A stretch of 64,000 nt of DNA from Isoetes taiwanensis (GCA_021234155.1 JAJEKV010000340.1:64001-128000), one strand, 5' to 3'; positions 48,087 through 61,635 are shown, numbered from the stretch's first letter. Numbers and translations are program-made. The notes: generated by a model not told the origin, from the letters alone.

Positions 48087-50182
48087 GGGCAGGTGAATGC
48101 CAACAACGGTGCAAAAGCCTTGGGGGCATCCACTAGCATTCGAGGTTATTGCCCCTATCTAATTTCGATGAAGATGAAGATTCCGATAATGAAGACATCC
48201 AAAACCAAATCGGGGTTTTAAATTGTGCTTAAATTCTTGAAGATTTAGGGAATATTGTTTCCGCTTTAGCATAATTTTATGGTTGTGATTGTATTGCGTA
48301 TAGTTGTGTACTTCTGTTGTTTGCCATTATTGTCCTTCTCCGTTTTGCTTACATCCGCATATTTTCTTTTTTGTATGGATCCCTTGTATTGCGGTCTTTG
48401 CTTTAAGTATGATCTTGACCATGGTTCACCAATTTGCTAGTTCCGGCATTGGATTTTCGTTTTCTTCAATCTATTGCCCTCATTGATGTTATCTTAGATC
48501 CGAGGCGAATCGTCGTTGATGTTATATAAGTGGTATCTAGTCCGATTACACATGTTTAATAGATGGTTAACCATTTTCGCAGCTTGGTTCTACATAATGT
48601 ATTATTGGCTTACTATTCGCTCTATTATACCCATGGGGTGGATCCTCGCAGTTATTTCTTATAATCTACTAGTGTAGACTGTTGGCCTGTGTTATGGCTT
48701 TGTTTTATGTCTCTTTGGAACCTCCGAACCTAGTAGAGAGTTGTCCTATCCGGGTATCAACTTATATTTAAATACGATGGTAACCTTATTGTTTGTTCCT
48801 TCCTTAGTTTCTGAATCATTGTAGTTTGGTTGGGCACTGATGCACGCTATAACCTATGAAGCTAAGGCCATTAAAGTAGTTAATAATTTGTCCCTGTCTT
48901 GTAGGCATCCAAGGCTTCATGTACACTCCCAATGTTGCATATTCCAGGCCGCGGGATTATCATACTCCATCTTCATGCACGCAAAGCTATTTATGTATTG
49001 CTTTAGTTGCTCTTGGCATAGTCTACCCAGTTTGGCTCTCGTTTTTTCCACTTGGTGGCTTCAACAAACAAGTGAATTAAGCTAATATAATGAGGATCTC
49101 TATTAAGTTTATAAGGCATCGTTCTTAATTCATTGTAATTTTGTGAACTCATTGTGACACTAAGTAATTCTTTTTAATTTATGGGTAAAGGGCGAAAGGC
49201 AAGGTTGTTCATAGCTTACACCTTTAGCATAGGCATTATTACCCTTCTTAGGCTAATGTATGCTTCTTTGCTGAGTAACCGAACTCCTTCTCCCATGCTT
49301 TGTGGTTTTTCGGGCATTGTGCATTCTCGTGGATTGTTTCGTGCTTATGAACACAACTTGAACATATTTTTGTTGATCCATACATTGTAAGTTTATTATC
49401 TTTGGATTAAAAAAATTTTCGGATGATTGTCATGTGGTAAATATGGTCCTTTACTTTTACAAAAGGAAATTCCTATGCGACCGATGTTTTGGTGTCACTT
49501 TATGACATTTCAATCTAGTTTTGTGCAATGTATAACTCATGATTAAATGTTGGCATGTCCAAGCATCCGATTCTTTAAGCTTATTCCCCACATGTTTTTC
49601 TCATATTCCAAGAATTTAATGGTATGATTGAGTTGCATTAAATCATGGTCCATGTTTTTCCTTATAATGGTAAATTACGTTTGACATGATTATGTGATCT
49701 TTAAATTATTGATTGAGCAATCATAGTTTATTATTCCTTGCATTAAATTTGTGTTCTCTACATTGCAACGGCATGTTTGCTTTTCGATTCTTCAAAGTTT
49801 CAGAGGTTCTTGGGTATCTTTTCATATCGGACCGAGGTTGTAAAAGATGTATTATTGCATGGTTCAAATCCTTAGTTCATTTGGTTCTACAAGGTTGCTT
49901 TTTTCACTTTCATTAAGTATCTTGTGTAAGTTTCAGTTTAAATTGCTCTAGTTTGCATCTCATTGTTCGTGATAACATTTGTAGCCTGCATTAAATGGTA
50001 AAGCCGCCCTAGGTCGTAAATTTTAATTGGTTTAAAGGTGATGCACCTTGGCATTATTTTAAATTCTTAAATCTCCAAGGCCTCCCCTTTTGGGGTCCGA
50101 TAAGTCCATTTTGCCTTTTAGTTAGTAAGGTTGGCTTGGATGTCTTGGCAAGTCAAAAGGATTTGTTTCGCTAGTATATATA
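48084..50182 (+). repeat. C2 long repeat, 5'-truncated copy
   Basis: It corresponds to the last ~2.1 kb of 60,121-63,976, starting in the 3' half of exon 1 (CAGGTGAATGCCAACAACGG). The S1 block at about 49,180-49,285 is damaged compared with the copy at 62,976. Confidence 0.88.
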
Positions 50183-50223
50183 CCCGATTTCAGATCTGGT
50201 TTTACGCAGTGGGCCTTGGAGAT
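50071..50223 (+). ncRNA. junction structure S2, C2 first junction
   Basis: Arms ATCTCCAAGGCC (50,071-50,082) and GGCCTTGGAGAT (50,212-50,223) are perfectly complementary. Compared with C1 (ATCTCTAAGGCC / GGCCTTAGAGAT) both sides changed together. Inside are CCCC-TTTT-GGGG, TCCGATAAGTCCA and TATATATACCCGATTTC. A second copy is at 54,708-54,864. Confidence 0.7.
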
Positions 50224-50332
50224 AGTTTGTCGTTCAATGTCACGAGTTCTAAGTTTCCAATTTGGAATTATATTTTGTCGTTCATCTCATGAGTTCCTAT
50301 TTGGAATTATATCTAATGGCATTTGGCTACAG

Positions 50333-50497
50333 GAAGGCGGTTCTTCTATGTGCAAATTGCAATATCATTTGATTCCATCCAAAGAGCAAATTTTCGAGAA
50401 TATATCGGACAACAAACCCGGTACCGATGAAGTTGTTATCGAGGCTAAGGCTGCTAGTACACAACGTAATAAATCGTGCTCTTGGTATGTAACTTAA
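50333..50497 (+). CDS. short exon 2 of non-autonomous C2
   Basis: It follows the acceptor TTGGCTACAG in the position of the ORF1 exon of A and starts with the same GAAGG (EGGSSMCKLQ...). It encodes ~54 residues ending SCSWYVT. If joined to exon 1 (phase 0) it would give an AT-hook/SAP protein with a short unrelated tail. A relic of deleted ORF1 is equally possible. In the second internal region this exon is interrupted after ~21 bp by the satellite array. Confidence 0.45.
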   Translation, partial: EGGSSMCKLQYHLIPSKEQIFENISDNKPGTDEVVIEAKAASTQRNKSCSWYVT

Positions 50498-50721
50498 CTA
50501 CTGTTTTTAATAGGATGAAATCAAATTTATCTCTATATTATGGAAACTGTTTAACTTTTGGCTCATTGTGCAAACTACATATTATATATTTGGCCTCAAT
50601 GCCTACTCCCTCTTGGATTTATCCAAAATCTTTTCGGCCTTCTCTCAAAGATAGAATCTTGTCTAAAGAGATCAAGGAACATGATTATCTCTCAAGAATG
50701 GAACATTTCTAAACCCACAAA

Positions 50722-50856
50722 AATGGTTGTAACAAAAGTGTCTTCCAAGGAGGATATGTGGCAAAATGTTCTCATGGGCCTTCATAATGAGAATTTCCAT
50801 GTGCTCAAGTTTTACATCAATCTGTACATACTCAGGTATTTTACTTGGTGTAATGT
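50722..50856 (+). pseudogene. relic of the RT C-terminus, C2 first internal region
   Basis: The translation VSSKEDMWQNVLMGLHNENF then KFYINLYIL matches the A RT end (KKKDVWHKVTKVLQEQTF, YDINILKFEL) in spacing and in key residues (K-x-D-x-W, F-x-x-L, N-I/L). The upstream polymerase core is absent. The same piece is kept in the second internal region. Confidence 0.65.
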
Positions 50857-50891
50857 TTGGTTCCTTTTAAAAGCATCAATTAAATTTAGTA

Positions 50892-50974
50892 TGAGGGGGT
50901 CCCTATGGCATAGGGACCCTCCAAATCCTTATGCATTATATGGGACCTATCTCTGCCTTCGGTAGGGAGGGAGG
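50892..50974 (+). ncRNA. 3'-terminal double hairpin S3, C2 first copy
   Basis: GGGTCCCTATG-G-CATAGGGACCC stem, spacer, CTGCCTTCGGTAGGGAGG, then TATATATAAATATA. A second copy is at about 60,040-60,120. Confidence 0.68.
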
Positions 50975-53900
50975 TATATATAAATATAGCTTTTGTTATG
51001 CCTCATTATTGGGTATGTTACGTTCCTAAGTCTTTTGTTATGCCCGAGAATTGGTAAGTTTTTTGTTATGCCCGAGGAATTGGTATGCTTTTTTTTGCAT
51101 TATCTACTGATGTTTGGCAATTTTATTTACCATTCTCTTCTCATTTCGGATTTTTTCGTATTCTAGGCTCTATCTTAGTGATTTCCTTTCTAATGTTAAA
51201 CTCCAAGTTTGACCTATGATTCTAAGTTTAATTCAAAGGGGTCTTGTTCATAAACACCTTCTCACCTCTATCCGATTCTCACCTTAAACCGAATATGATG
51301 CATAGTGACTTGAAGTGGTATTTGGGATTAGGATACATAGTTGGATAACATAGACTTTGGACATGGTGATGTCATGGGGTCAATTGCGGGGCAGGGGTGT
51401 GCTATTGTGAACTATCGCTATATTAGACTTATGGCGGTTTGTAAAATTTGTTTGGTAACAAGCATCTACGTTTTCATTGATCCTTTTATGCTTGCCGGAC
51501 TCAGAACTGGTTACGTGTGCTTGTCCATGGTGCACAAGGGTATTAACTTTGTTGGCTTATTATCTTCTTTTACCTTTACTTGGTGGCATACAAATGCCAA
51601 TGATATTTCCACCATCATGTTTGTTGGGATGACTGCCATTATTGATTTACTCAAATTTGCGGTGGTTTACTAGGGACTATATGATAAGATAGACAATCAT
51701 TGATATTTACTTGGCTAATGGTATGATATTGGGTATGACCTTTATGGTTTAATTAACGAATTTCTATCCTTACTTTTTTGGTGTCGTATGGATAATTGTG
51801 GTTTGCGTTTTTACACAATTGTGAGTGTAGGGCGATCATCCCCACGATGGACATGCTAAATGTAACATGGGAAGTCCGGAACAATATATGCATATTATGC
51901 GGTATTATCTGATGAAGGTATGAATTATGATAATTTTTGTTATGCTCTTGTTTTACCCGGTTGTAGGTTGCCTTTGCTTCTTTTCTATTTATATCTATCG
52001 CACACTTGTGTGTGGTCGTTACTCTTGGTATTTGCATAATGAGCATCTAAGGGATGGGGCATTGATGGCCAAAAAGACTTGTTGTGGGATATATGAGTTG
52101 GGGTTTTGCTCTAACCATTATAATGGGTAAAATAAATAAAAGCGAGTTTACCATAGGAATAATATTAATTTTTTGACATTTACAATATTCCAAGTTGGAT
52201 CGGCTTCAATAGATCGACATGAGCTGGTTTTAACCCCAACGAAAACCTCAGCCGGGCGGCGACTTTCTGTTATCGCGATCACTCCGTCAGTAGATGATCT
52301 TTGAAAGGCAAGAGTTAGTCTATTTTGTTGATGTAAATACGCCTCTGGGAGCGATTTGATGCATACTTAACCTTTTGTCCGATGTGTCCGGGTAACTAAC
52401 CACCTTTCCTGTGTGAATAGTTTCTTGTTACCCAATGATAACCGGGGCTTTAGCTTAAGCAAAAATGATTTATGCTAATATAGGGCTAAGGTCACTATAA
52501 ATAATGGATATGGTGTCTTTGGACAATCCGCATTTCCTTTGAGACATGAGTTTAGGCAAAAGGGCAGGGCTGAAGGCCCACAATAAAGGGTTGCACTAGA
52601 TACAAGTTGATTGAATTGCTTAGAAAAAATGGCTTAGAGCATGGCAGCACTTTCGACCATCAAAGGCACAATTCTTTGGATTTGTGCAAGCAACATGGCC
52701 GGATCCCAACAAGGACAAGAACGATCCCGGCATTCGAGATTTATACCAGGCGTGTGAATGCCAACAACTGCAGCAAAAGCCTTGGGGGCATCCACTAGCA
52801 TGCGAGGAGGTTATTGCCCTATCTAATTTGATGAAGATGAAGATTCCGATAATGAAGACATCCGACCAAATCGGGTTTTAAATTGTGCTTAAATTCTTGA
52901 AGATTTAGGGAATATTGTTTTCGCCTTTTTAGCATAATTTTATGGTGTGATTGTATTGCGAGATAGTTGTGTACTTCTGCTGTTTGCCATTATTGTCCAT
53001 CCTTTTTGCTTACATCTGCATATTTTCTTTTTGTATGGATCCCTTGTATTGCGTCTTTGCTCAAGTATGATCTTGACCATGGTTCACCAATTTGCTAGTT
53101 ACGGCATTGGATTTTCAGTTTCTTCAATCTATTGCCCTCATTGATGTTATATAAGTGGTATCTAGTCCGATTACACATGTTTAATAGATGGTTAACCATT
53201 TTTAGGTTGGTTCTACATAATGTATTATTGGCTTACTATTCGTTCTCTATTATACCCATGGGGCTGGATCCTGCGAGTTATTTCTTATAATCTACTAGTG
53301 TAGAAATTTGGCACAATGTTATGGCTTTGTTTTATGTCTCTTTGGAACCTCGAACCTAGTAGAGAGTTGTCCTATCCGGCAGTCAACTTATATTTAAATA
53401 CGCATGGTAACCTTATTGTTTGTTCCTTCCTTAGTTTCGGAATCATTGTAGTTTGGTTGGGCACTGGCGATGCACGCTATAACCTATGAAGCTAAGGCCA
53501 TTAAAGTAGTTAATAATTTGTCTGTCTTGTAGGCATCTCAAGGCTTCATGTACACTCCCAATCTTTGCATATTCCAGGGCCGCAGGATTATCATACTCCA
53601 TCTTCATGCCCCAAAGCTATTTATGTATTGCTTTAGTTGCTCTTGGCATAGTCTACCCAGTTTTTGGCTCTCGTTTTCCACTTGGTGGCTTCAACAAACA
53701 AGTGAATTAAGCTAATATAATGAGGATCTCTATTAAGTTTATAAGGGAATCGTTTAATTCTCTTTGTAATTTTGTGAACTGTGTACACTAAGTAATTCTT
53801 TTAATTTATGGGTAAAGGGCGAAAGGCCAAGGTGAATTCATAGCTTACCTCGCTAGCATAGGCATTATTACCCTTCTTAGGCTAATGTATGCTTCTTTGC

Positions 53901-54820
53901 TGCAGTGCTAAGAACTCCTTCTCCCATGCTTTGTGGTTTTCGGGCATTGTGCATTCTCGTGGATTGTTTAAATTGCTTATGAACACAACTTGAACATATT
54001 TTTTGTTGATCCATACATTGTAAGTTTATTATCTTTGGATTAAGCAATTTTTCGGATGATTGTCATGTGGTAAATATGGTCCTTTACTTTTACAAAAAGG
54101 AAATTCCTATGCGACCGATGTTTTGGTGTCACTTATGACATTTCAATCTAGTTTTGTGCAATGTATAACTCATGATTAAATGTTGGCATGTCCAAGCATC
54201 TGATTCTTTAAGCTTATTCCCCACATGTTTTCTCATATTCCAAGAATTTAATGGTATGATTGAGTTGCATTAAATCATGGTCCATGTTTTCCTTATAATG
54301 GTAAATTACGTTTGACATGATTATGTGATCTTTAAATTATTGATTGAGCAATCATAGTTTATTATTCCTTGCATTAAATTTGTGTTCTCTACATTGCGGT
54401 CCGGCATGTTTGCTTTTACGATTCTTCAAAGTTTCCAGAGGTTCTTGGGTATCTTTTTTCATATCGCACCGAGGTTGTAAAAGATGTATTATTGCATGGT
54501 TCAAATCCTTAGTTCATTTGGTTCTCTGAGGTTGTTTTTTCACTTTCATTAAGTATCTTGTGTAAGTTTCAGTTTAAATTGCTCTAGTTTGCATCTCATT
54601 GTTAGTGATAACATTTGTAGGCGCATTAAATGGTAAAAGCTGCCCTAGGTCGTAAATTTTAATTCGGTTTAAAGGTGATGCACCTTGGCATTATTTTAAA
54701 TTCTTAAATCTCCAAGGCCTCCCCTTTTGGGGTCTGATAAGTCCAGCTTGCCTTTTAGTTAGTAAGGTTGGCTTGGATGTCTTGGCAAGTCAAAAGGATT
54801 TGTTCTGGCTAGTATATATA
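50975..54820 (+). repeat. C2 long direct repeat, middle copy
   Basis: It aligns with 60,121-63,976 over its full length. It is heavily altered at CTG/CAG words relative to that copy, for example GCATTCGAGATT against GCATTCTGAGATT in exon 1. Confidence 0.88.
52546..52873 (+). pseudogene. exon 1: AT-hook-like/SAP-like protein, C2 middle repeat (corrupted copy)
   Basis: Equivalent of 61,686-62,009. The ATG at 52,546 is kept but the frame is broken within the AT-hook region and several more times. Fragments such as IELLRKNGLEHGST are readable. It is positioned to splice to 54,974. The breaks sit at words that are CTG or CAG in the clean copy. Confidence 0.65.
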
Positions 54821-54973
54821 CCCGATTTCAGATCTCTGGTTTTACCAGAGTGGGCCTTGGAGATAGTTTGTCGTTCAATGTCACGAGTTCTAAGTTTCCA
54901 ATTTGGAATTATATTTTGTCGTTCATCTCATGAGTTCCTATTTGGAATTATATCTAATGGCATTTGGCTACAG

Positions 54974-54994
54974 GAAGGCAGTTCTTCTATGTGC
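54974..54994 (+). pseudogene. short exon 2 remnant, second C2 internal region
   Basis: GAAGGCAGTTCTTCTATGTGC follows the acceptor GGCTACAG, as in the first internal region, and is then cut by the satellite array. The sequence after the array resumes near GATTCCATCCAAAGC (59,550), so the insertion lies inside this exon. Confidence 0.55.
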
Positions 54995-55777
54995 TTATTA
55001 TGCTACTTATTCTAAACTGGGTGCACCCTGAACTACCACAGTCGTTGGATCTGTCGATCCTACGGCCCATATTGTATGTTGGAGCCTCTGGGTGCCTCTC
55101 GTTTCGCTTATGCTCAGTTATGATGGGGTTTCCTATGATTTTGAAATGTCAAATACGAGTTTGCCTAAGGTTTTGATGCGATATCGAGACTCTATACGAC
55201 TTTGTATACTGGATTTAGAAGATGTAATAAGGGGTCTTGAACCTCTACCAAAAACTCCATATCCCGATAAGTCTACATTAACCAACATTTCTCTATGAGC
55301 TCATGTAACTATTTTCTATCTTGAGTCTATGTTTTTTTTTTTTTTTTTTTTTTAATAACAACCCATTCAATTATCTTAGGAATATATGGCCTATGGTTCT
55401 AAGAATTGTCATTTTAACATCCATATGAAATCCCCCCGAACCCCCGTTATTATGCTACTTATTCTAAACCGGGTGGAACTACTACGGTCGTTGGATGCGC
55501 CGATCCTACGGCCCATATTGTATGTTGGAGCCTGGTGCCTCTCGTTTCGCTTTTATTTGTTATGATGGGGTTTCCTATGATTTTGAAATGTCAAATACGA
55601 GTTTGCCTAAGGTTTTGATGCGTGACTCGAGACTCTATCACGGCTTTGTATAACGGATTTAGAAGATGTAATACGGGGGTCTTGAACCTCTACCAAAAAA
55701 CTCCATATCCTGATAAGTCTACATTAACCAACATTTCTCTATGAGCTCATGTAACTATTTTCTATCTTGAGTCTATG

Positions 55778-55808
<31 letters not shown>

Positions 55809-57624
55809 ACAACCCATTCAATTATCTTAGGGAATATATGGCCTATGGTTCTAAGAATTGTCATTTTAACATCCATATGAAATCCCCCGGAACCCCGTTA
55901 TTATGCTACTTATTCTAAACTGGGTGCACCACGAACTACCATCGTTGGATCATCGATCCGCCGATCCCTACGCCCATATTGTATGTTGAGCCTCTGGTGC
56001 CTCTCGTTTCGCTTTTATGCTTTCATGGTTTATTATGATGGGGTTTCCTATGATTTTGAAATGTCAAATACGAGTTTGCCTAAGGTTTTGATCACGATAT
56101 CGAGACTCTATAATGGCTTTGTATAATGGATTTAGAAGATGTATCTGGGGTCTTGAACCTCTACCAAAAAAAACTCCATATCCCGATAAGTCTACATTAA
56201 CCAACATTTCTCTATGAGCTCATGTAACTATTTTCTATCTTGAGTCTATGTTTTTTTTTTGTTTTTTTTTTTTTTTTTTTAATAACAACCCATTCAATTA
56301 TCTTAGGAATATATGGCCTATGGTTCTAAGAATTGTCATTTTAACATCCATATGAAATCCCCCCTGAACCCCCTGTTATTATGCTACTTATTCTAAACCT
56401 GGGTGCACCCTCGAACTACTACGGGTCGTTGATTTTGCCCATATTGTATGTTGGAGCCTCCGGTGCTCTCGCTTTTCTTTTTATGCTCGATTATGATGGG
56501 GTTTCCTATGATTTTGAAATGTCAAATACGAGTTTGCCTAAGGTTTTGATGCGATATCGGAGACTCTATCTACTTTGTATACGGTTTAGAAGATGTAATC
56601 TGGGGTCTTGAACCTCTACCAAAAAAACTCCATATCGATAAGTCTACATTAACCAACATTTCTCTATGAGCTCATGTAACTATTTTCTATCTTGAGTCTA
56701 TGTTTTTTTTTTCTTTTTTTTTTTTTTTTAATAACAACCCATTCAATTATCTTAGGAATATATGGCCTATGGTTCTAAGAATTGTCATTTTAACATCCAT
56801 ATGAAATCCCCCGAACCCCCTGTTATTATGCTACTTATTCTAAACCTGGGTGCACCACGAACTACCACGGTCGTTGGATCTGCCGATCCCCACGGCCCAT
56901 ATTGTATGTTGGAGCCTCGGGTGCCTCTCGTTTCGCTTATGCTCGATTATGATGGGGTTTCCTATGATTTTGAAATGTCAAATCTGGAGAGTTTGCCTAA
57001 GGTTTTGATCGCGATATCGAGACTCTATCGGCTTTGTATACGGATTTAGAAGATGTAATCTGGGTCTTGAACCTCTACCAAAAAACTCCATATCGGGATA
57101 AGTCTACATTAACCAACATTTCTCTATGAGCTCATGTAACTATTTTCTATCTTGAGTCTATGTTTTTTTTTTTATTTTTTTTTTTTTTTTTAATAACAAC
57201 CCATTAAATTATATTAGGAATATATGGCCTATGGTTCTAAGAATTGTAATTTTAACATCCATATGAAATCCCCACGAACCCCTCATTATTATGCTACTTA
57301 TTCTAAACTGGGTGCACCCTGAACTACCACAGTCGTTGGATCTGTCGATCCTACGGCCCATATTGTATGTTGGAGCCTCAGGGTGCCTCTCGTTTCGTTT
57401 TATGCTCGATTATGATGGGGTTTCCTATGATTTTGAAATGTCAAATACGAGTTTGCCTAAGGTTTTGATGCGATATCGAGACTCTATACGGCTTTGTATA
57501 CGGATTTAGAAGATGTAATACGGGGTCTTGAACCTCTACCAAAAAAACTCCATATCCTGATAAGTCTACATTAACCAACATTTCTCTATGAGCTCATGTA
57601 ACTATTTTCTATCTTGAGTCTATG

Positions 57625-57657
<33 letters not shown>

Positions 57658-58085
57658 ACAACCCATTAAATTATATTAGGAATATATGGCCTATGGTTAT
57701 AAGATTTGTAATTTTAAAATCCATATGAAATCCCCCTGGAACCCCCTGTTATTATGCTACTTATTCTAAACTGGGTGCACCCTGAACTACCACAGTCGTT
57801 GGATCTGTCGATCCTACGGCCCATATTGTATGTTGGAGCCTCTGGGTGCCTCTCGTTTCGCTTATGCTCAGTTATGATGGGGTTTCCTATGATTTTGAAA
57901 TGTCAAATACGAGTTTGCCTAAGGTTTTGATGCGATATCGAGACTCTATACGGCTTTGTATACGGATTTAGAAGATGTAATACGGGGTCTTGAACCTCTA
58001 CCAAAAAAACTCCATATCCTGATAAGTCTACATTAACCAACATTTCTCTATGAGCTCATGTAACTATTTTCTATCTTGAGTCTAT

Positions 58086-58120
<35 letters not shown>

Positions 58121-58525
58121 ACAACCCATTAAATTATATTAGGAATATATGGCCTATGGTTATAAGAATTGTAATTTTAACAACCATATGAAATCCCCCG
58201 AACCCCCCCGTTATTATGCTACTTATTCTAAACTGGGTGCACCACGAACACCACGGTCGTTGGATGCGCCGATCCTACGGCCCATATTGTATGTTGGAGC
58301 CTCAGGGTGCCTCTCGTTTCGCTTCCTATGATTTTGAAATGTCAAATACGAGTTTGCCTAAGGTTTTGATGCGATATCGAGACTCTATACGGCTTTGTAT
58401 ACGGATTTAGAAGATGTAATACGGGGTCTTGAACCTCTACCAAAAAAACTCCATATCCTGATAAGTCTACATTAACCAACATTTCTCTATGAGCTCATGT
58501 AACTATTTTCTATCTTGAGTCTATG

Positions 58526-58558
<33 letters not shown>

Positions 58559-59548
58559 ACAACCCATTCAATTATCTTAGGAATATATGGCCTATGGTTC
58601 TAAGAATTGTCATTTTAACATCCATATGAAATCCCCCTGGAACCCCCTGTTATTATGCTACTTATTCTAAACTGGGTGCACCCTGAACTACCACAGTCGT
58701 TGGATCTGTCGATCCTACGGCCCATATTGTATGTTGGAGCCTCTGGGTGCCTCTCGTTTCGCTTATGCTCAGTTATGATGGGGTTTCCTATGATTTTGAA
58801 ATGTCAAATACGAGTTTGCCTAAGGTTTTGATGCGATATCGAGACTCTATACGGCTTTGTATACGGATTTAGAAGATGTAATACGGGGTCTTGAACCTCT
58901 ACAAAAAACTCCATATCCTGATAAGTCTACATTAACCAACATTTCTCTATGAGCTCATGTAACTATTTTCTATCTTGAGTCTATGTTTTTTTTTTTTTTT
59001 TTTTTTAATAACAACCCATTCAATTATCTTAGGAATATATGGCCTATGGTTCTAAGAATTGTCATTTTAACATCCATATGAAATCCCCCTGGAACCCCCT
59101 GTTATTATGCTACTTATTCCCCTCGAACTACCACGATCGTTGGCGATCCCACGCCCATATTGTATGTTGGAGCCCTGGTGCCTCTCGTTTTCGCTTTATG
59201 CTTTCGATTATGATGGGGTTTCCTATGATTTTGAAATGTCAAATACGAGTTTGCCTAAGGTTTTGATGCGATATCGAGACTCTATACGGCCATCCGGATT
59301 TAGAAGATGTAAACTGGGTCTTGAACCTCTACCAAAAAAACTCCATATCCGATAAGTCTACATTAACCAACATTTCTCTATGAGCTCATGTAACTATTTT
59401 CTATCTTGAGTCTATGTTTTTTTTTTTTTTTTTTTTTAATAACAACCCATTCAATTATCTTAGGAATATATGGCCTATGGTTCTAAGAATTGTCATTTTA
59501 ACATCCATATGAAATCCCCTCGAACCCCCGTTATTATGCTACTTATTC
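54995..59548 (+). repeat. satellite array, ten ~450-bp units, inside C2
   Basis: Units begin TTATTATGCTACTTATTC at 54,995, 55,447, 55,898, 56,376, 56,823, 57,286, 57,749, 58,211, 58,650 and 59,102, with a final partial at 59,531-59,548. Unit length is 429-478 bp. Each unit contains CGATCCTACGGCCCATATTG, a conserved ATGGGGTTTCCTATGATTTT block and a long T run (~16-28 T) followed by AATAACAACCC. Much of the variation between units is at CTG/CAG-like words and in T-run length. Short open frames in the units are by-products of the repeat, not genes. Confidence 0.93.
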
Positions 59549-59859
59549 CGATTCCATCCAAAGCAAATTTTTCGAATATATCGATGAAGTTGTTATTGGT
59601 ATGTAGTACACAAACGTAACTCTTGGTATGTAACTTAACTATTGTTTTAATAGTATGAAATCAAATTTATCTCTATATTATGGAAACTGCTTTTAACTTT
59701 TGGCTCATTGTGCAAACTACATATTATATATTTGGCCTCAGATTTTACTCCCTCTTGGATTTATCCAAAATCTTTCTTGGCCTTCTCTCAAAGATAGATC
59801 TTGTCTAAAGAGATCAAGGAACATGATTATCTCTGAAGAATGGAACATTTCTAAACCCA

Positions 59860-60000
59860 CAAAAATGGTTGTAACAAAAGTGTCTTCCAAGGAGGATATG
59901 TGGCAAAATGTTCTCATGGGCCTTCATAATGAGAATTTCCATGTGCTCAAGTTTTACATCAATCTGTACATACTCAGGTATTTTACTTGGTGTAATGTTT
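59860..60000 (+). pseudogene. relic of the RT C-terminus, second C2 internal region
   Basis: Same VSSKEDMWQNVLMGLHNENF segment as at 50,722-50,856. It is followed by the S3 hairpins at about 60,040-60,120. Confidence 0.65.
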
Positions 60001-61635
60001 GGTTCCTTTTAAAAGCATCAATTAAATTTAGTTGGCATGGGGGTCCCTATGGCATAGGGACCCTCCAAATCCTTATGCATTATATGGGACCTATCTCTGC
60101 CTTCCCAGTTGGGAGGGAGGTATATATAAATATAGCTTTTGTTATGCCTACGTATTGGGTATGTTAAATTTCCTAAGTCTTTGTTATGCCCGAGGAATTG
60201 GTAAGCTTTTGTTATGCCTGAGAATTGGTATGCTTTTTGCATTAATACGCTGATGTTTGGCAATTTTATTTACCATTCTCTTCTCCATTTTGGATTTTTC
60301 GTATTCTAGGCTCTATCTTAGTGATTTCCTTTCTAATGTTAAACTCCAAGTTTGACCTATGATTCTAAGTTTAATTCAAAGGGGTCTTGTTCATAAACAC
60401 CTTCTCACCTCTATCCAGATTCTCACCTTAAACTGAATATGATGCATAGTGACTTGAAGTGGTATTTGGGATTAGGATACATAGTTGGATAACATAGACT
60501 TTGGACATGGTGATGTCATGGGGTCAATTGGCGGGACGGGTGTGCTATTGTGAACTATCGCTATATTAGACTTATGGCAGTTTGTAAAATTTGTTTGGTA
60601 ACAAGCATCTACGTTTTCATTGATCCTTTTATGCTTGCTGGACCTGTAAACTGGGTCAGTGCTTGTCCATGGTGCACAAGGGTATTAACTTTGTTGGCTT
60701 ATTATCTTCTTTTACCTTTACTTGGTGGCATACAAATGCCAATGATATTTCCACCATCATGTTTGTTGGGATGACTGCCATTATTGATTTACTCAAATTT
60801 GCAGTGGTTTACTAGGGACTATATGATAAGATAGACAATCTGTGATATTTACTTGGCTAATGGTATGATATTGGGTATGACCTTTATGGTTTAATTAACG
60901 AATTTCTATCCTTACTTTTTGGTGTCGTATGGATAATTGTGGTTGCGTTTTTACACAATTGTGAGTGTAGGGCAGATCATCCCCCTGATGGACATGCTAA
61001 ATGTAACATGGGAAGTCTGGAACAATATATGCATATTATGCAGTATTATGCAGTGAAGGTATGAATTATGATAATTTTTGTTATGCTCTTGTTTTTACCC
61101 AGTTGTAGGTTGCCTTTGCTTCTTTTCTATTTATATCTATCGCACACTTGTGTGTGGTCGTGTTACTACTGGTATTTTGCATACGAGCATCTAAGGGATG
61201 GGGCATTGATGGCCAAAAGACTTGTTGTGGGATATATGAGTTGGGGTTTTGCTCTAACCATTATAATGGGTAAAATAAATAAAAGCAGGTTTACCATAGG
61301 AATAATATTAATTTTTTTTGACATTTACAATATTCCAAGTTGGATCGGCTTCAACAGATCGACATGAGCTGGTTTTAACCTAAACGAAACCCTAGCCGGC
61401 GGCAGGCACTCTGGTTATGCGATCACTCCGTCGTAGATGATGCTGAAAGGCAAGACCGTTAGTCTATTTTGCTGATGTAAATACGCTCTGGGAGCGATTT
61501 GATGCATACGAACCTTTTGTCTGATGTGTCCAGGTAACTAACTACCTGCTCTGTGTGAATAGTTTCTTGTTACCCAATGATAACCAGGGCTTTAGCTTAA
61601 GCAAAAATGATTTATGCTAATATAGGGCTAAGGTC

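Noticed and set aside
55092-57509. Repeated 60-95-codon frames such as YDGVSYDFEMSNTSLPKVLM
   Set aside because: They exist because the satellite unit is repeated; frames shift between units and have no start, splice or family support.
54995-59548. CRISPR-like or telomeric array
   Set aside because: Unit length (~450 bp) and content fit a satellite. No short repeat-spacer pattern and no TTTAGGG telomere repeats are seen.
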